The notes under the pieces were generated by a model. The model was given only the letters and a program-made list of their open reading frames with translations, searched no databases and was not told the origin of the DNA. A program made the translations under genes and the position numbers. From Todiramphus chloris collaris (lineage: Eukaryota; Chordata; Aves; Coraciiformes; Alcedinidae): a stretch of DNA of 64,000 nt. Shown piece after piece: positions 25,969-38,205 of this stretch (position 1 is its first letter; every line of letters begins with the position of its first letter). The stretch spans positions 53,525,656-53,589,655 of the forward strand of contig JANVCC010000018.1 in NCBI GenBank assembly GCA_025345505.1, read 5' to 3'.

Positions 25969-28900
25969 GTTGTCAGCATGAATTTAATGTACTCCTTTTG
26001 TTTCATTAAGTCCCAGAGTTAGGCTGCAGGGGAAGTGGAATAGTGCAGTCAATACACGACTGGATTTGCTTTCTAGTTATATCAATCACATTGTCTCACT
26101 CCATTATTAAACATTTATGCTGTGGTAATGTTTGCATAGTACAACTGATATACAAGCCCAGGCACAGCAGCAGTGTGCATGGAGTGTGTATCATGGAATC
26201 CACTTCGTATGCTGTTGGCCCTTGGGGAATCTTTATCTCTTAGAGATTTCATTGTATAAAGCACTAATATATATTAAAAAGATATTTTCCATCTCAATTT
26301 TTGTTTACTCCCAGTTCTTTTCTTGTCCACTTTTCTGCCAGATGGTAGTGATTCTGCCCCTCTGTGACCCTCTGAGCCCAGTAATATGCAACCTGGACTG
26401 AAAAAAGAAATTAACGTGCCCTACATTCATGGGTAGTATGAATTTACTTTGGCTTAACCAGTTATGTCACTGCAACCTCTGACCATGTTTCACTACCTGT
26501 AAGATCCAAAACCTTGAAATATAACCACTTTTAAAGAATATTTCTATGTTTAAAATCAAAATTACTCAAAAACCAAGTTAGGGTTAGTATTTTTTTTTTA
26601 TCAAACTACAATAATTAAATAAAGAGAGGAAGGCACTGCAAATTTACAACAAAACTGATGAAAAAAAAGACAATTTTCAGATTTAAGGCATGTTATATCA
26701 CAACAGGAATAAAACAATGTTTGTATGAAAAAATATTTGAACCAGCCTTCTGGTCCAAATAATGAGTATTCCTCAGCTTTTACCCATAGTTTAGTGAATT
26801 ATATCAGTTTAAATATTAGTGCTGACTGAGGAGATGGGATTAAAAATCAGTGTGAAAATGTATTAACTAAACAGAGTAGAATAAACTTCCAATCCAGAGT
26901 TCTTCTCTTTTCTTGTATTTTTAAAAAATATTGTTTAAAATATTTTCTCTTGCTTATTTAGCCTGTTTTGGTTCCCTGTTTTTAGGTAATTGGGTCCACA
27001 AAGAGTTGGTTAGTCCTTGTCTCTTGAGCACTCATTTAAAACAGGTTTCAGACGACTTTTAGAAGTCCCAGATTAGCAAAAATTTGTGGTTTTATGCTTG
27101 TTGAACGTCAGTATGCAAGAAAATTAAAATAATGTCATCAATTGTCACCCCTTGTCATTTGTTTCTGACAGCAGTCAGAATCTGACTGAGTTACTGCCAT
27201 GCTATTGCCAGTGTTTTCAGCTGCTGAACAACCGGGAAAACTTTGACACTCCACAGTGCTAACTTACATATGCAAATGGTATCAGTAAGTAGTATCACCA
27301 GTAGTCCACTGGGTGAAATGCAGAGCCATGTATTTGTGTGTGATCTAGTAAATGATCATCACTTTCTCAGGAGGATAAGCTCCAGTCATCAAGTAGGTAA
27401 TGTTAGGTTGTAATTGATTGAGTTACAGAATCAAATAAAAAATGACTTAACTGATTTTATGCAGGAGACTTACAAAGCTTCACAGAATTAATAAGATGGA
27501 AGGAAAAGTCATCCTTTGCTGTATGTCTAGTGCTGTCTGGTGCTGAGGACTATCTGTTATTGATGCTTGAGTCTTAATGAGTAGCCCCTCTGTATGTTTA
27601 TTTATGCTTTCAAGCTACTGTTTATAAGTGTCTGGTAATGGTGAAAAATATCTTCCAGGTGCAGCATAATGTAAATGTGGAAGACAAAGCTCTGAGGGAC
27701 AGAACGGAGTTTTGCAGCTGACAGCTGCACATGTGATGTCCCCTGCTGGAGTAGTTTAATACAGTCCACAATCAATTAATTACATTTATAGTTTGTGGAG
27801 AGCACTGCAAAGACTGTCAGATGCAGTGAAAAAAGTAGTTTTGGAAAGGCATATATGGAAAAGTGTAGATTCCATTCTTAAAATAACTGCTACCTTTATC
27901 ATTAGTATCTTACATTATCAGAATGAAAAAAAAAAATATATGACCTCGTGTTCTCTTGCATCTTCCTTCTTTTGACATTTACGTTGGCCCAAACAGTAAA
28001 AATAATTTGAGTGAGCTCTTCTCTGAACAACATCTGTATGAAAAGAGCATTTTAGAGTTCACTGCTTGTGTCAGTGAATTCCAGATCAAATCTGATCCAG
28101 TTTACACAGAAAATTTAAAGACCACTTAATCTCATATAGGTTTATGGTGTTTATTTTTTGCTGGACATGACACTACAGAACACTGTAACTGAAGGACCTG
28201 AATTCTGAGCCTGGGAAAAAAAAAAAATTCTATGTGAAGTGATATTGTTCATTTACCCACTATATTAGTTTTTGCTTATCAGTAAACGTCCTTTAATCAG
28301 GAATTTTGCCAACAAAATGCCCTGATTGTTTTACTTTGTCTTGGTTAACTGTACCAGCTACATTGAAAGGAAGTGACACTAATTCTTCCCCAGAAAGCTA
28401 GTTTTAATGTGCTAAGATGTTTAAGTACAAACAGAACCCAATTTTCAGACTTTGCAAACATCCAGTTATGCATCTATATGTCTAAACACATATAGATTTA
28501 TGACTCCTGTTTAAACAATTTCCAGCTATTCAGCTTGATCTACCAACAGATATGTCTAAAATCATTCCAGTGTCAACCTATATATATATAAGAATTAGGG
28601 GTTTGAGGTTAACTCTAGGACTTCCCAATACAGTGAAAACAACCCCCATCATGATACATTTCCAGAATCAGATGGTTTGTGTACCCAGCATGCAAGGAAG
28701 CAGCACTGGGAACCACTATACCACAGAGAGACCTGGGATTTCACTATTCTATCCTGAGCAAGGCAGAGAGCAGGGTGTGCCAGAGTCTGCCTCAAGCAGC
28801 TAATTCAGATATTGGCTGCTTTGTCAACAGTCGTTTTGGCCAGACTATCTCCAATAGAGATCTGGCCTTGAACAGCTATTGTGGAACCATTTCTTTCAAT

Positions 28901-31144
28901 TAGTTCTCCAAAGGGATGCTTCATCCCACACTGAGAGCACATTTGTGTGATTTTAGAGCCATCTAAACTGTCACTCCCCCAACACTCTGCATAGGAAAAC
29001 CCAGACATAGCCTAGAGATGATGTTGTGCTTGTAATTCAAACCTAAACTTACTTCACTCTAACTTCCAGTCTTCACAGTCTTCCAGCTTAATCAGATGAA
29101 AGATGGAACAAAGAAATTCCACTGTTCAAGTGTTTATACTGTTCTTATGGATTTAGAGGGCTCCATAAAAGAACAGTACAAATACAAATCAATAGCAAAA
29201 CAAAGAACAAATAACTACATCTCCAATCTTGCAAACCCATTTGAATCTTTATTTTGCAGTAACTTGTGGTCAGTCTCCATTTTTTTTGTGGACTACGGAG
29301 TCTAAGTCCTCTTGGTTTAAGCCAACTGATCATTTTACTCATTCCTATTTTATGTTTTCTCTATTTGTGCTTCTTCCTGTGCCATGGCTTCTACTTCTGT
29401 TCTATAAGTTATTATCCTTGTTATGCAGCTATAGTCAGGGAAATGCCGATAATTTTCATCCATTTGGATCTATGATGAACAGGAATGAAAAAATGCCCAC
29501 TAGCAACCTGCTGCAATTTTCCATTTACTGTGAACTGCAATAGTATTCCTGCCATTGTGTAGCATTCTGTAAGACTTTAAATTAAACTAATTAATGTGAT
29601 TTAGCGTGATGTCTGTTTATCAACCAGCAGGCAGAGTATGCTTCTCTCATCTGTCTGCAGGAATCTTCCTTCCAGGAAAGAGCTACTCTGTTGCATGGAG
29701 GGCTCTTTGTGTTTTTTGGAGCTGAAGTTTTGTGAGAGGCAGGCAGTTTATTTTTCTTAGTGTGTCTGATATAAACCTGCATTAAGAATCTGGGGGTCCT
29801 TGGATGTAAAGGCAGTATATAAGCAAACCCCCTCTCTTAGTGGTTGCTGGTTGCCAGGGTTACATAAATGCTAGTTTCTTGGGGTTAATAGCCTAATAAA
29901 TTACACAGGCCTGTTCAGTTTCTTGAGAGCTATTGAACTGAAAGGCCTCCATGCCATGTTTTATTTGCACCTGCTTAGTTGTGGGGTTTTTTTCAGGTAT
30001 TTTTAGAAAAAACTAAGAGTTGATATTACCTTTGAGTTTTCTCTCATTTCCCCAAATGAAAGCTGTGTTTCCATTACAATTACATTTCTTTGTCTCAGAC
30101 CTGTTGATAATAATTCCTCCTTTTGATTCTTCCTGGAGCTCTTTGTTCACTTTCACTTTTGTTTTGATTAATCTTTTAATACTCTCCCTATTTTGGTTAT
30201 TCTTTCCTCCATGGGAGTTCATTCTATTTATTTCTGCAGTTTGGGATGTACAACAAAAGTGTACTGGAAAGTCAGAAGGCACTGTCATGCACCAGGTGAT
30301 TCCACTTCATATGGACTGTCTTCTTTTCTACATTCTCTTTTGAAGGTTTGCAGGATAAGGAAATATCTTATCTGCAAAGTACTGTAGTCACCAATGCTTC
30401 CCCATAAACAGTAGTAACCTGATTAATCCATTTGGTTTCTTGAGGTTCTTGCATTAAGTAGAAACTTGTTATATATGGATTTTTTAGTATCCTGCAAATT
30501 AATATTACAATTGGAAACCACTCTGACACTGCTACACAGGTGACAAACCAAGAAACTGCTTTCTGTAACCCTTAAAAAGTGGAAATGGATGCAAGAACAG
30601 TCTTAGTTTGAGCAGCAAGGTGCAGAGAATGTAAGAGAAAAACAAGCACAGCATGATAATTTCCTAGATTATACTCTAACATATCCCAGCTCACTGTTTT
30701 CCTGAACCACATCTTTGATATTTTCTCCATTGTCCAATCCTTCCCTAAACTCATGTGAACTTACTACCTCTGTGCATTCTGCTTCAAGGAATTCCCCAGC
30801 CCTCTTTCTCTTTCACAGGGGGTGTTTCTGCCATGCTTACTTTTAACTTACCATCAGTTCAGCAGTGTGAGCTGGTAAACTCTGAGGATTTGTTCCTTTC
30901 ACACTTCTTTGCAGTTTCATGGCTCTATGTTGAAATGCACCCTCTCTTCTGGACTCTGGATATAAGACTAGCAATTTCAGTTGTTCCTTGTAACGGGAAC
31001 CATTCTGAAACTGGCTTCAGACAAATTCTGCAGCTGGCGTTGTTGTTATTTTGTTTCTCTGCTATATTTTCTCATCTCCTTTTTGATATGGGGAGGGGGA
31101 CAAGAACAGCACACAGTATTCATGAAGAGATGTACGTGGTGACA
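25969..31144. other. Non-coding stretch without recognised genes
   Basis: AT-rich unique-looking sequence. A TATA-like motif (GTATATAAG, about 29815-29823) is followed by AATAAA-like motifs, but there is no transcript evidence and such words are expected by chance here. A perfect 10-bp inverted repeat lies at 28472-28497. A 67-codon minus-strand frame at 28805-29008 contains a CSQC pair but matches no family I know. Confidence 0.4.
28472..28497. repeat. Short perfect inverted repeat (10-bp arms)
   Basis: Arms ATCTATATGT and ACATATAGAT are separated by the six bases CTAAAC. The arms are AT-rich, so chance is a fair explanation. Confidence 0.7.
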
Positions 31145-32253
31145 TGTCAGGGTTAACCCTGGTAGGCAGCTCAGTCCCACACATCCACTGACTCACTTCC
31201 CTCCAGTGGGACGGAGAAGAGAATCAGAAGGGTAAAACTGAGAAAACTCATGGGTTCCAATAAAGACAGTATGATAGGTGAAGCAGAAGCCACGCACACA
31301 AGCAAAGCAAAACAAGGAATTAATTCACTACTGTCCATCGGCAGGCAGGTGTTCAGCCATCTCCAGGAAAGCAGAGCTCCATCACAAGTAACCATTACTT
31401 GGGAAGACAAATGCCATCATTCCAAATGTCCCCCCCGCCTTCCTCCTTCTTCCCCCAGCTTTTATTGCTGAGTACAATGCCATATTGAGAGGATACAGAG
31501 AAGGATGTCTTTACAAGTGAAGATCCCACAATGTAACAAAGAGATCACCTTGCAGGCCTAAGTGGCAATATATCATCAAAGAAAACCAATTAGGGCTGAG
31601 AATGTCAGTGAGGGTTGTCTGAAACCAGTTGAGACCCCAGAAGTTAAAGGAATTGCTAAGTTTTGAACTTTAAGAGTGCACAGGCTTAATAGACTTATGC
31701 ATATTTACTTCTCCTAGGGGAGGCATAAAGTAGAGTTAATGAAACATATGATGCATTCTGTGGGGAGGTGTCCACGTTAAGGAGAAATATGTAGTAGGCG
31801 AATCGTGAAGTCCGTACCTTCCTAGTACCTCAGCCAATGGTGAAAGGAAAAGGGTTGTATGTGGTTAGGAGACTAGCATAAAAGGGGTCTGCATCCTCCG
31901 GCAGTTTGAGAGACCTCACAGGGATATACCTGGTGGACGCTACTTTCATTCAAATAAAGTCTTTTTGCAGGACTCCTCTGTCTCCTTTTTGAACATGGAC
32001 CTCTAGCAATGTGATTTTCCAAACAATATAGTATGGAACATCCCTTTTGTCAGTTGGGATCATATGTCCCAGCTGTTTCCCCTCCCAGCTTCTTGTGCAC
32101 CCCCAGCCTACTTTCTGGTGGGGTAGTGTGAGAAGCAGAAAATATTTTTACTTTGTGTGAGCTCTGCTCAGCAATAACGAAATTGAGTTACCAATACTGT
32201 TTTCAGCACAAATCAAAAACATACGTACATCTACCCTAGCCAAACCTAGTACA
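31145..32253 (-). mobile_element. ERVL-like solo LTR (fossil), split by a younger LTR
   Basis: The outer sequence matches my memory of a widespread avian ERVL-type LTR read on the minus strand. It has a TGT...ACA frame, 'ggttaaccctgg' near the left end, blocks such as CATCGGCAGGCAGGTGTTCA and CATCTCCAGGAAAGCAG, and on the right CTTCTTGTGCACCCCCAGCC, ending at CTAGTACA. The two halves are 31145-31485 and 32026-32253 and are contiguous in the family. No internal retroviral genes are present, so it is a solo LTR. No target duplication is visible at its outer edges, consistent with considerable age. It is a fossil without coding capacity. Confidence 0.8.
31486..32025 (+). mobile_element. Younger solo LTR nested in the ERVL-like LTR (fossil)
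   Basis: A 540-bp insertion begins TG (TGAGAGGATACAG) and ends CA (TTTTCCAAACA). It is flanked on both sides by ATAT, which occurs at the matching point of the interrupted host LTR, so ATAT is the likely 4-bp target duplication. Internal landmarks fit a + strand LTR: CAGCCAATGG (CCAAT box) near 31830, ATAAAAGG (TATA-like) at 31878, and AATAAA at 31953. A 4-bp duplication suggests an ERV1 (gammaretrovirus-like) group, but the family itself is not recognised. Because it lies inside the outer LTR, it is the younger of the two. Confidence 0.75.
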
Positions 32254-33579
32254 ATTCTCTGTTACTTTTCTCGTAATTCTGAACATTTGATTTGTTTCTA
32301 TGGCTTCTTCTCAGTATTATGTTGATATTTTCTTTAAATGATTTATTATAAATGGAAGATCTCAATCTGTTTGGGAGTCAGCTCTGAGCCCTCTCCTGCT
32401 GATGTAAAACTTAGATTGTTTTTCCCTACTTGAACCCTTCTACATTTATCTATATTGAATTTCATTGTCAGTGTTTACTAAAAGTTGTATTAAAACAACA
32501 CAAACAGCTGTTAACTGTTAAATCTGTCTGTGTGTGCACCTTTCCATATCAGAACCTATCTTTCATGGTGGAATCTGCTCAATATCAGACTGAATAAAGA
32601 CACCTGAAAACAGAAGAGTACTTAGACGAATTGTTCAAGTTGCATAATAATAATAGTGGCCTCTACAGGGATTAAGGTGAGACAAACCATGGAAAAGAAG
32701 AATATAGCTACAAAAGCCATTATAGGAGAGTTGTATTGCTATGAATATGGACTTGTAATAGGAGTATGGAGTATATGGGCATGCAGTTTTCTGGACATCT
32801 GGATGCTTTCTACCTTATTAGAAGAAAGCATAGCACTGCATTTCTATTGAGGGTTTGTTTTCTCCTTTTAAATCCTGTTGGTTTATACTCCTTTATTCTA
32901 TGACTCAACGTAGGCATGAAGGTGGCTCACTGCCCATAGACATGGGTGTCATAGGCATTGCCATGAGGTTCTGTGACTAGCACACCTGAATGCATCGAGG
33001 CACTTTTTCAGGCTCTGCTAGTTAAGCCAGATGAACTCTCCATAAACACACATACCTTGGGGATTAGTGTCCTCCCACTTCATTGGAAGATGGCTTCTAT
33101 AAACATTAAGATGTTAAAAACCATGTGTATGTAGCTCAACTTTCCTGAATATCCAAGAAAACCTCTGATCATAGCAGAGTAGCATTTGACCTTGGAAATG
33201 TGCTGAATAAAATGGAGTTTGTATTACTGACATGGTAATAGCTTGACACTGTAGAGGTTGACATGATTTGTTGACAAGTTCTCAGATGGAGGTGCTGTAG
33301 ATATGCTCAAACCTGTGTGTCTCATTGACATGATACATGCTAAGCAGTTACAATATCTCATCTCAGCACCTCTGATGCCATATGGGTTTCCATCTCAGTC
33401 CACAGTCTCATGAGCTGGGAATGCATGTGGCTAAAACAAAACCTGCATTCCTGTGGTGAAGCTTCAAGCACAAGAACAGGCAGTAGTCTGCTGAGTCTGA
33501 ATGGAAGGCAATATGGTGTTGGAACACATAGTCTGACTTACACCCACAGAGTCACAGAAGCTTTTGTCAGGGGTTGGAT
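32254..33579. other. Non-coding stretch without recognised features
   Basis: AT-rich unique-looking sequence between the nested LTR pair and the first of three CR1 copies. Only short chance frames are present. Confidence 0.45.
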
Positions 33580-35186
33580 GAAAGAACTGCCCATTTCAAG
33601 TGAAGATCAGGTTTGTGACCATCTGATGAACCTGAAAGTGCACAAGTCCATGGTACCTGACAGGATACACCCATGGGTGCTGAGGGAACTGGAAGATGAG
33701 GTTACTAAACCACTATCTATTATATTCCAAAAGTAATGGCAGTCCAGTGAAGACCCCACTGACTGGAAAAGGGGAATTATAACCCCCATATTCAAAAAGG
33801 GAAACATAGATGAAACTGGGAACTAGAGGCCAGTCAGTCTCACTTCTGTGCCTGATAAGATCATGGAACGGATCCTCCTGGAGGCACTACTGAGGCAGAT
33901 GAATAATGATGAATTGATTGGCTACAACCAACATGACTTCACAAAGGGCAAATCATGCCCGACTAACCCAGTGGCATTCTATGAGAAGGTCACAACATGA
34001 ATAGACGGGGGAAGAGCAGCCGACATAATTTACCTGGACCTGAGAAAAACCTTTGACACTGTCCCGCATGACATTCTGGTCTTCAAGATGGTGAAATATG
34101 GATTTGATGGATGGACAATTCAGTGGATAAAGAACTGGCTTGACGGCCGCTCCCAAAAAGTGGTTGTCAATGGATCAGTATCCAAGTGGAGACCGGTGAC
34201 AAGTGGAGTCCCTCAAGCATCAGTACTGGGACCAGTCTTGTTTAACATCTTCGTCAGTGACATGGACAGTGACATTAAGTGCACTTTCAGCAAGTTTGCT
34301 GATGACACCAAGCTGTGTGGGGCGGCTGACACGCTGGAGGGAAGGGATGCCATCCAGAGGGACCTTGACAGGCTGGAGAGGTGGGCCCATGCCAACCTCA
34401 TGAAGTTCAACAAGGCCAAATGCAAGGTCTTCCATCTGGGTCGGAGCAATCCCAAGCATCAGTATAGTCTGGGCAGTGACTGACTTGAGGGAAGCCCTGA
34501 AGAAAAGGACTTGGGAGTGCTGGTGGATGAGAAGCTCAACATGAGCCATCAGTGTGCTCTCGCAGCCCAGAGGGCCAATCGTATCCTGGGCTGCATCAAG
34601 AGAAGCGTGGCCAGCAGGTCAAGGGAGGTGATTCTCCCCCTCTACTCCACTCTTGTGAGACCCCACCTGGAGTACTGTGTCCAGTTCTGGAGTCCCTATT
34701 ACAGGAAGGATATGGATGTGCTGGAACATGTCCAGAGAAGGGCCACGAGGATGATCAGAGGGCTGGAGCACCTCTCCTATGGGGACAGACTGAGAGAGTT
34801 GGGGTTGTTCAGCCTGGAAAAGAGAAGGCTCTGGAGAGACCTTATTGTGGCCTTCCAGTATCTGAAGGGGGCCTACAGGAAAGCTGGGGAGGGACTTTTT
34901 ATGCTTTTGGGCAGTGATAGGATTAGAGGGAATGGATTAAAGCTAAAGATAGGTCAATTCAGGTTAGACATTAGGAAGAATTTCTTCCCCATGAGGGTGG
35001 TGAGACACTGGAACAGGTTGCCCAGAGAGGTGGTGGAAGGCCCATCTTTGGAAGTTTTTAAGCCCAGGCTGGATGGGGCTCTGAGCAACCTGCTCTGGTG
35101 GGAGGTGTCCCTGCCCATGGCAGGGGGGTTGGAACTAGATGATCTTTAAGGTGCCTTCCAACACTGACAATTCTATGATTCTACGT
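33580..35186 (+). mobile_element. CR1 LINE, 5'-truncated, moderately preserved (copy B)
   Basis: Covers CR1 ORF2 from just upstream of the reverse transcriptase to the 3' tail. Motifs in order: [89 protein letters not shown], and the catalytic FADD at 34295-34306. A 212-codon frame (34511-35149) carries the C-terminal region, with [18 protein letters not shown] and [20 protein letters not shown]. The ORF is broken by several stops (for example near 33734 and 34483), so the copy is inactive although the FADD survives. The tail ends ACAATTCTATGATTCTA near 35183. It is closest in wording to copy A at 5.8 kb. Confidence 0.95.
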
Positions 35187-35904
35187 GTAGTGTTGCTGAT
35201 GTGCCTGCTTTCACATGACTATTCAGATAAAAATGATAAATAACTTGGTTTAAAAATGTTAGATTGCCTTAAGCTGACAGAATAGAAGCAGTCACAGCTG
35301 TCAGAATAGCCTCTAATACTCTCATGTCTAGCCACTACTGCACAAGAAAAGTCATAAAAGTATGTAATAAAGAGAATAAAAACTGGCCACCTGTGGGTGC
35401 CATCTGGTGGTGAATGCTCTGATCCAGATCCAGCAAACCTTTTGAATGCGTGCTTTTTTCTAAAGTATGAACACTTCTTAGTGCATGGGTTTGTTACTAA
35501 GTTCCGCTTGACAAGATGGGCAAGTTGGATGAATGAATCCTTATGCACGTCCTCCAATGGAGATTCTCTTAATATTTGCCTTTTAATTGAACTAATTCTT
35601 GTAACAACTGTGATGAGGATGGAGCATTTCTTGCTTGTGGGAAAACTGAAGAACAAGGCAAGAAGCCCTATTCTAAAGTCCCAGGACACACAGGATGTCA
35701 TGAAGGCCTTGGGAATATCAGGACTCAGCTATTTTCATTATGGTATCTTTGACACAAATTCTTGTGTAAACTCAAAACACAATTTGAAAGCATTTGAGTT
35801 GTAATTACACAGATATGTGCGGAAGGGACCATGCTTAGAGCTGCATTAGCACAGCACTGTGAAGGGTCTCATGTGCCTCTGCAGCCCATGAGCTCAGGCA
35901 TGTG
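35187..35904. other. Non-coding spacer between two CR1 copies
   Basis: Unique-looking sequence. Two overlapping frames on opposite strands (160 codons minus at 35219-35701; 135 codons plus at 35397-35804) carry no recognisable domain and cannot both be real. I regard both as chance. Confidence 0.4.
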
Positions 35905-36530
35905 GTACAACACCAAGCTGTGCAGGATCGTCTATCTGCTTGAGGGTAGAGAGGCTCTACAGAGTGGTCTGGAACCATAGGCTGAGGCCAATGGTATGAG
36001 GTTCAACAAGACAAAGTGCTGGGTCCTGCACTTGGGTCACAACAACCACATGTAACTCTACAGGCTTGGGGAAGAGTGTCTGGAAAGCTGCCTTTCAGAA
36101 AAGGATGTGGCGGTGCTGATCTACATCTGTCTGAACATGAGACAGCAGTGTGCCTAGGTAGCTAAGACCAACAGCATCCTGGCTTGTAACAGAAATAGTG
36201 TGGCCAGCAGGACAAGGGAAGTGATTGTGCCTCTGTACTCAGCACTGGTGAGGCCGCACCTCAAGTACTGTGTTCAGTTTTAAGCCCCTCAGTACAGCAA
36301 GGACATTGGGGTGCCAGAGTGAGTACAAAGGAGGGCAACAAAGCTGATGAAGTGTCTAGAGCACAAGTCTCATGAGGAACAGCTGAGGGAGTTGGGATGG
36401 TTTAGCCCAGAAAAAAGGAGGATCAGGGGAGACTTTATCACTCTCTACAACCACCTGAAAGAAGGTTGTAGAGAGGTAGGGATTGGTCTCTTCTCCCAAG
36501 TAACAAGCAATAGGACAAGAGGAGTAGAGC
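35905..36530 (+). mobile_element. CR1 LINE internal fragment lacking its 3' end (copy C)
   Basis: The left edge picks up just after the FADD motif (TKL..., then VDLLEGREALQ-like sequence). It continues through WAEANGMRFNKTKC, a RLGEECLESCL-like block and [25 protein letters not shown] to [44 protein letters not shown] near 36360-36490. It stops around TRG (36520) without the last ORF2 codons or the ATTCTATG tail. A normal CR1 is truncated at the 5' end only, so the 3' loss points to a later deletion or rearrangement. Wording is closer to copy D than to copies A and B. Confidence 0.85.
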
Positions 36531-38205
36531 TGATGGGAGATGCTCCAGCCTCTTGTTACTCATCAGCTTCCAGGGGAAGACAGGCTCTGCTTTCATAAAC
36601 CTGCTTGCAGAGGTGAGACACTATACACAGATGTTTGAGATAAATTAATGACTTTGCATGAAGCTACCATACCATACTCTCTGCTGGAAAACACTGGGGA
36701 CAATAACCTCCACTGGAGACACAGTAGCCAAGAAGCCAGGAAGAAGGGAAGGGCAGGGTGAGGGGCTGTGCCCACAGCTGACACAGAAATCTGGGAAGGG
36801 ACCATCTGTCCAGACTGGACTGAAGGCTGCTTCCTGCCTCCCTCATCCATTGCCTGAAAGTTCAAAGGCTACAGTAAAGTGCTACCACAGAGGCTCTAAG
36901 GGAGGCTTTACAGCCAGGCATAAGATTTTTTTACCTCATATAAAAAACAAGTAGAAAACAGTGTGATCAGGTTGAAGCTGAGGAAAAGACTCAGAATTTT
37001 GTTTCTTTCTCTACCAATAAACCAAAGTTTTATCTTAATTTCAGCCCTACATGCATGAGTTTAGTATTCAGATGAACAGTTCTCCTGAACTGTATTATCT
37101 TGGTGCTGTTCAAAATCCCATAAACCAGGAAGTACTAGATATCATTCCCCCACAGAAAGCACAGTGGGGAATAAGCAAATAAAGTTGAAAAAGATAAAGA
37201 TCCGAGTATTGATCTCTGCTTGTGTTGCCTAATAGAGCGTAACTCCAAAGGAATATTGTAGTCACTGATGGAGGAGAAATCGAAATAATCTGGCTATCGC
37301 TTTACATGTCTTTGTATTAAAAGGGTCACATAGGCTAAAGAGTGATAGGGATTAACCCAAACTAACAACAGATTTTCTTGAGGTGTATAGATTTACAGCA
37401 GTCTCCAGAAATGTGCCATAAGAAGCACTTCAGTCCCCTTAGCAGCGACTTTAAATGGGCTAGCACAGCTCTGGTTTTGCTGTGAGCCTCTGGAAACTCC
37501 CCCAGACTTCTCTTTCTACCTGAAATGTGCATTATCTCACAGCTTCCAGATGTGAGGTGTCCCCCCAAATGATGGTGCTGAAGTTAACGCCAGGATTTTT
37601 CTGCTTATTTTTAGTGTGAAAACAGTACCAGAGGCCACATGTGAGAGGCAGTATTTTTCTAACATGTCCATTTCACTGTATTTTCAAAAGTTTGTTTGAA
37701 ATCGTTTGGTCAGACCACTTTCATTATACAATTAATTCATGGTAGTTCCCAGAGTTGCAGCTGTATCTGAGAAATGAGAAGAGAAATGACATTTTTTCTG
37801 ACTCAGCAGTGATGGTTATCACTCTTGTGGATAAAAGGGTTTTATTACAGCTTTACTTCTGCTCAAATCACAGAATCTGTAGTTATAGGAAAGCAAAATG
37901 GATTCCATCTGGCTCATACATTATCAACAATAGTTAATGGGGCTTCAGTTACAAGGACAAATTGCCAAGGCAGAAATTAAGACCTTGAGGACAAATGCAG
38001 TTTCATACCTGTAATTTAAAGTGCAGTTTGTCTCACAAAACCTTTGCAATGTGCAATAAATAGGAGCTTTGCCTGACTTTCAGATCAACTTCCAGTTGAA
38101 ATTTTCAGAGCCAGAAGCTAGGAAAAAAAAAATATTTGTCCTTGTAAATGGAAAAAAAATCTTATCTGAAAGCCCTCTGGACACTTTGAACACATCGTAG
38201 CATGA
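36531..38205. other. Non-coding spacer before the best-preserved CR1 copy
   Basis: The first 400 bases are somewhat GC-rich and carry overlapping chance frames on both strands. The rest is AT-rich with no recognised feature. Confidence 0.4.

Noticed and set aside
28805-29008. 67-codon minus-strand frame with a CSQC motif, considered as a zinc-binding fragment
   Set aside because: Only one cysteine pair, no second ligand pair at a sensible distance, and no similarity recognised.
29814-29900. TATA-like box followed by AATAAA-like words, considered as a promoter or LTR
   Set aside because: No TG/CA ends, no flanking duplication and no downstream open frame. These words are expected by chance in AT-rich DNA.
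35219-35804. 160-codon minus and 135-codon plus frames overlapping each other
   Set aside because: They occupy the same bases on opposite strands, neither has recognisable content, and they lie in a short spacer between two CR1 copies.
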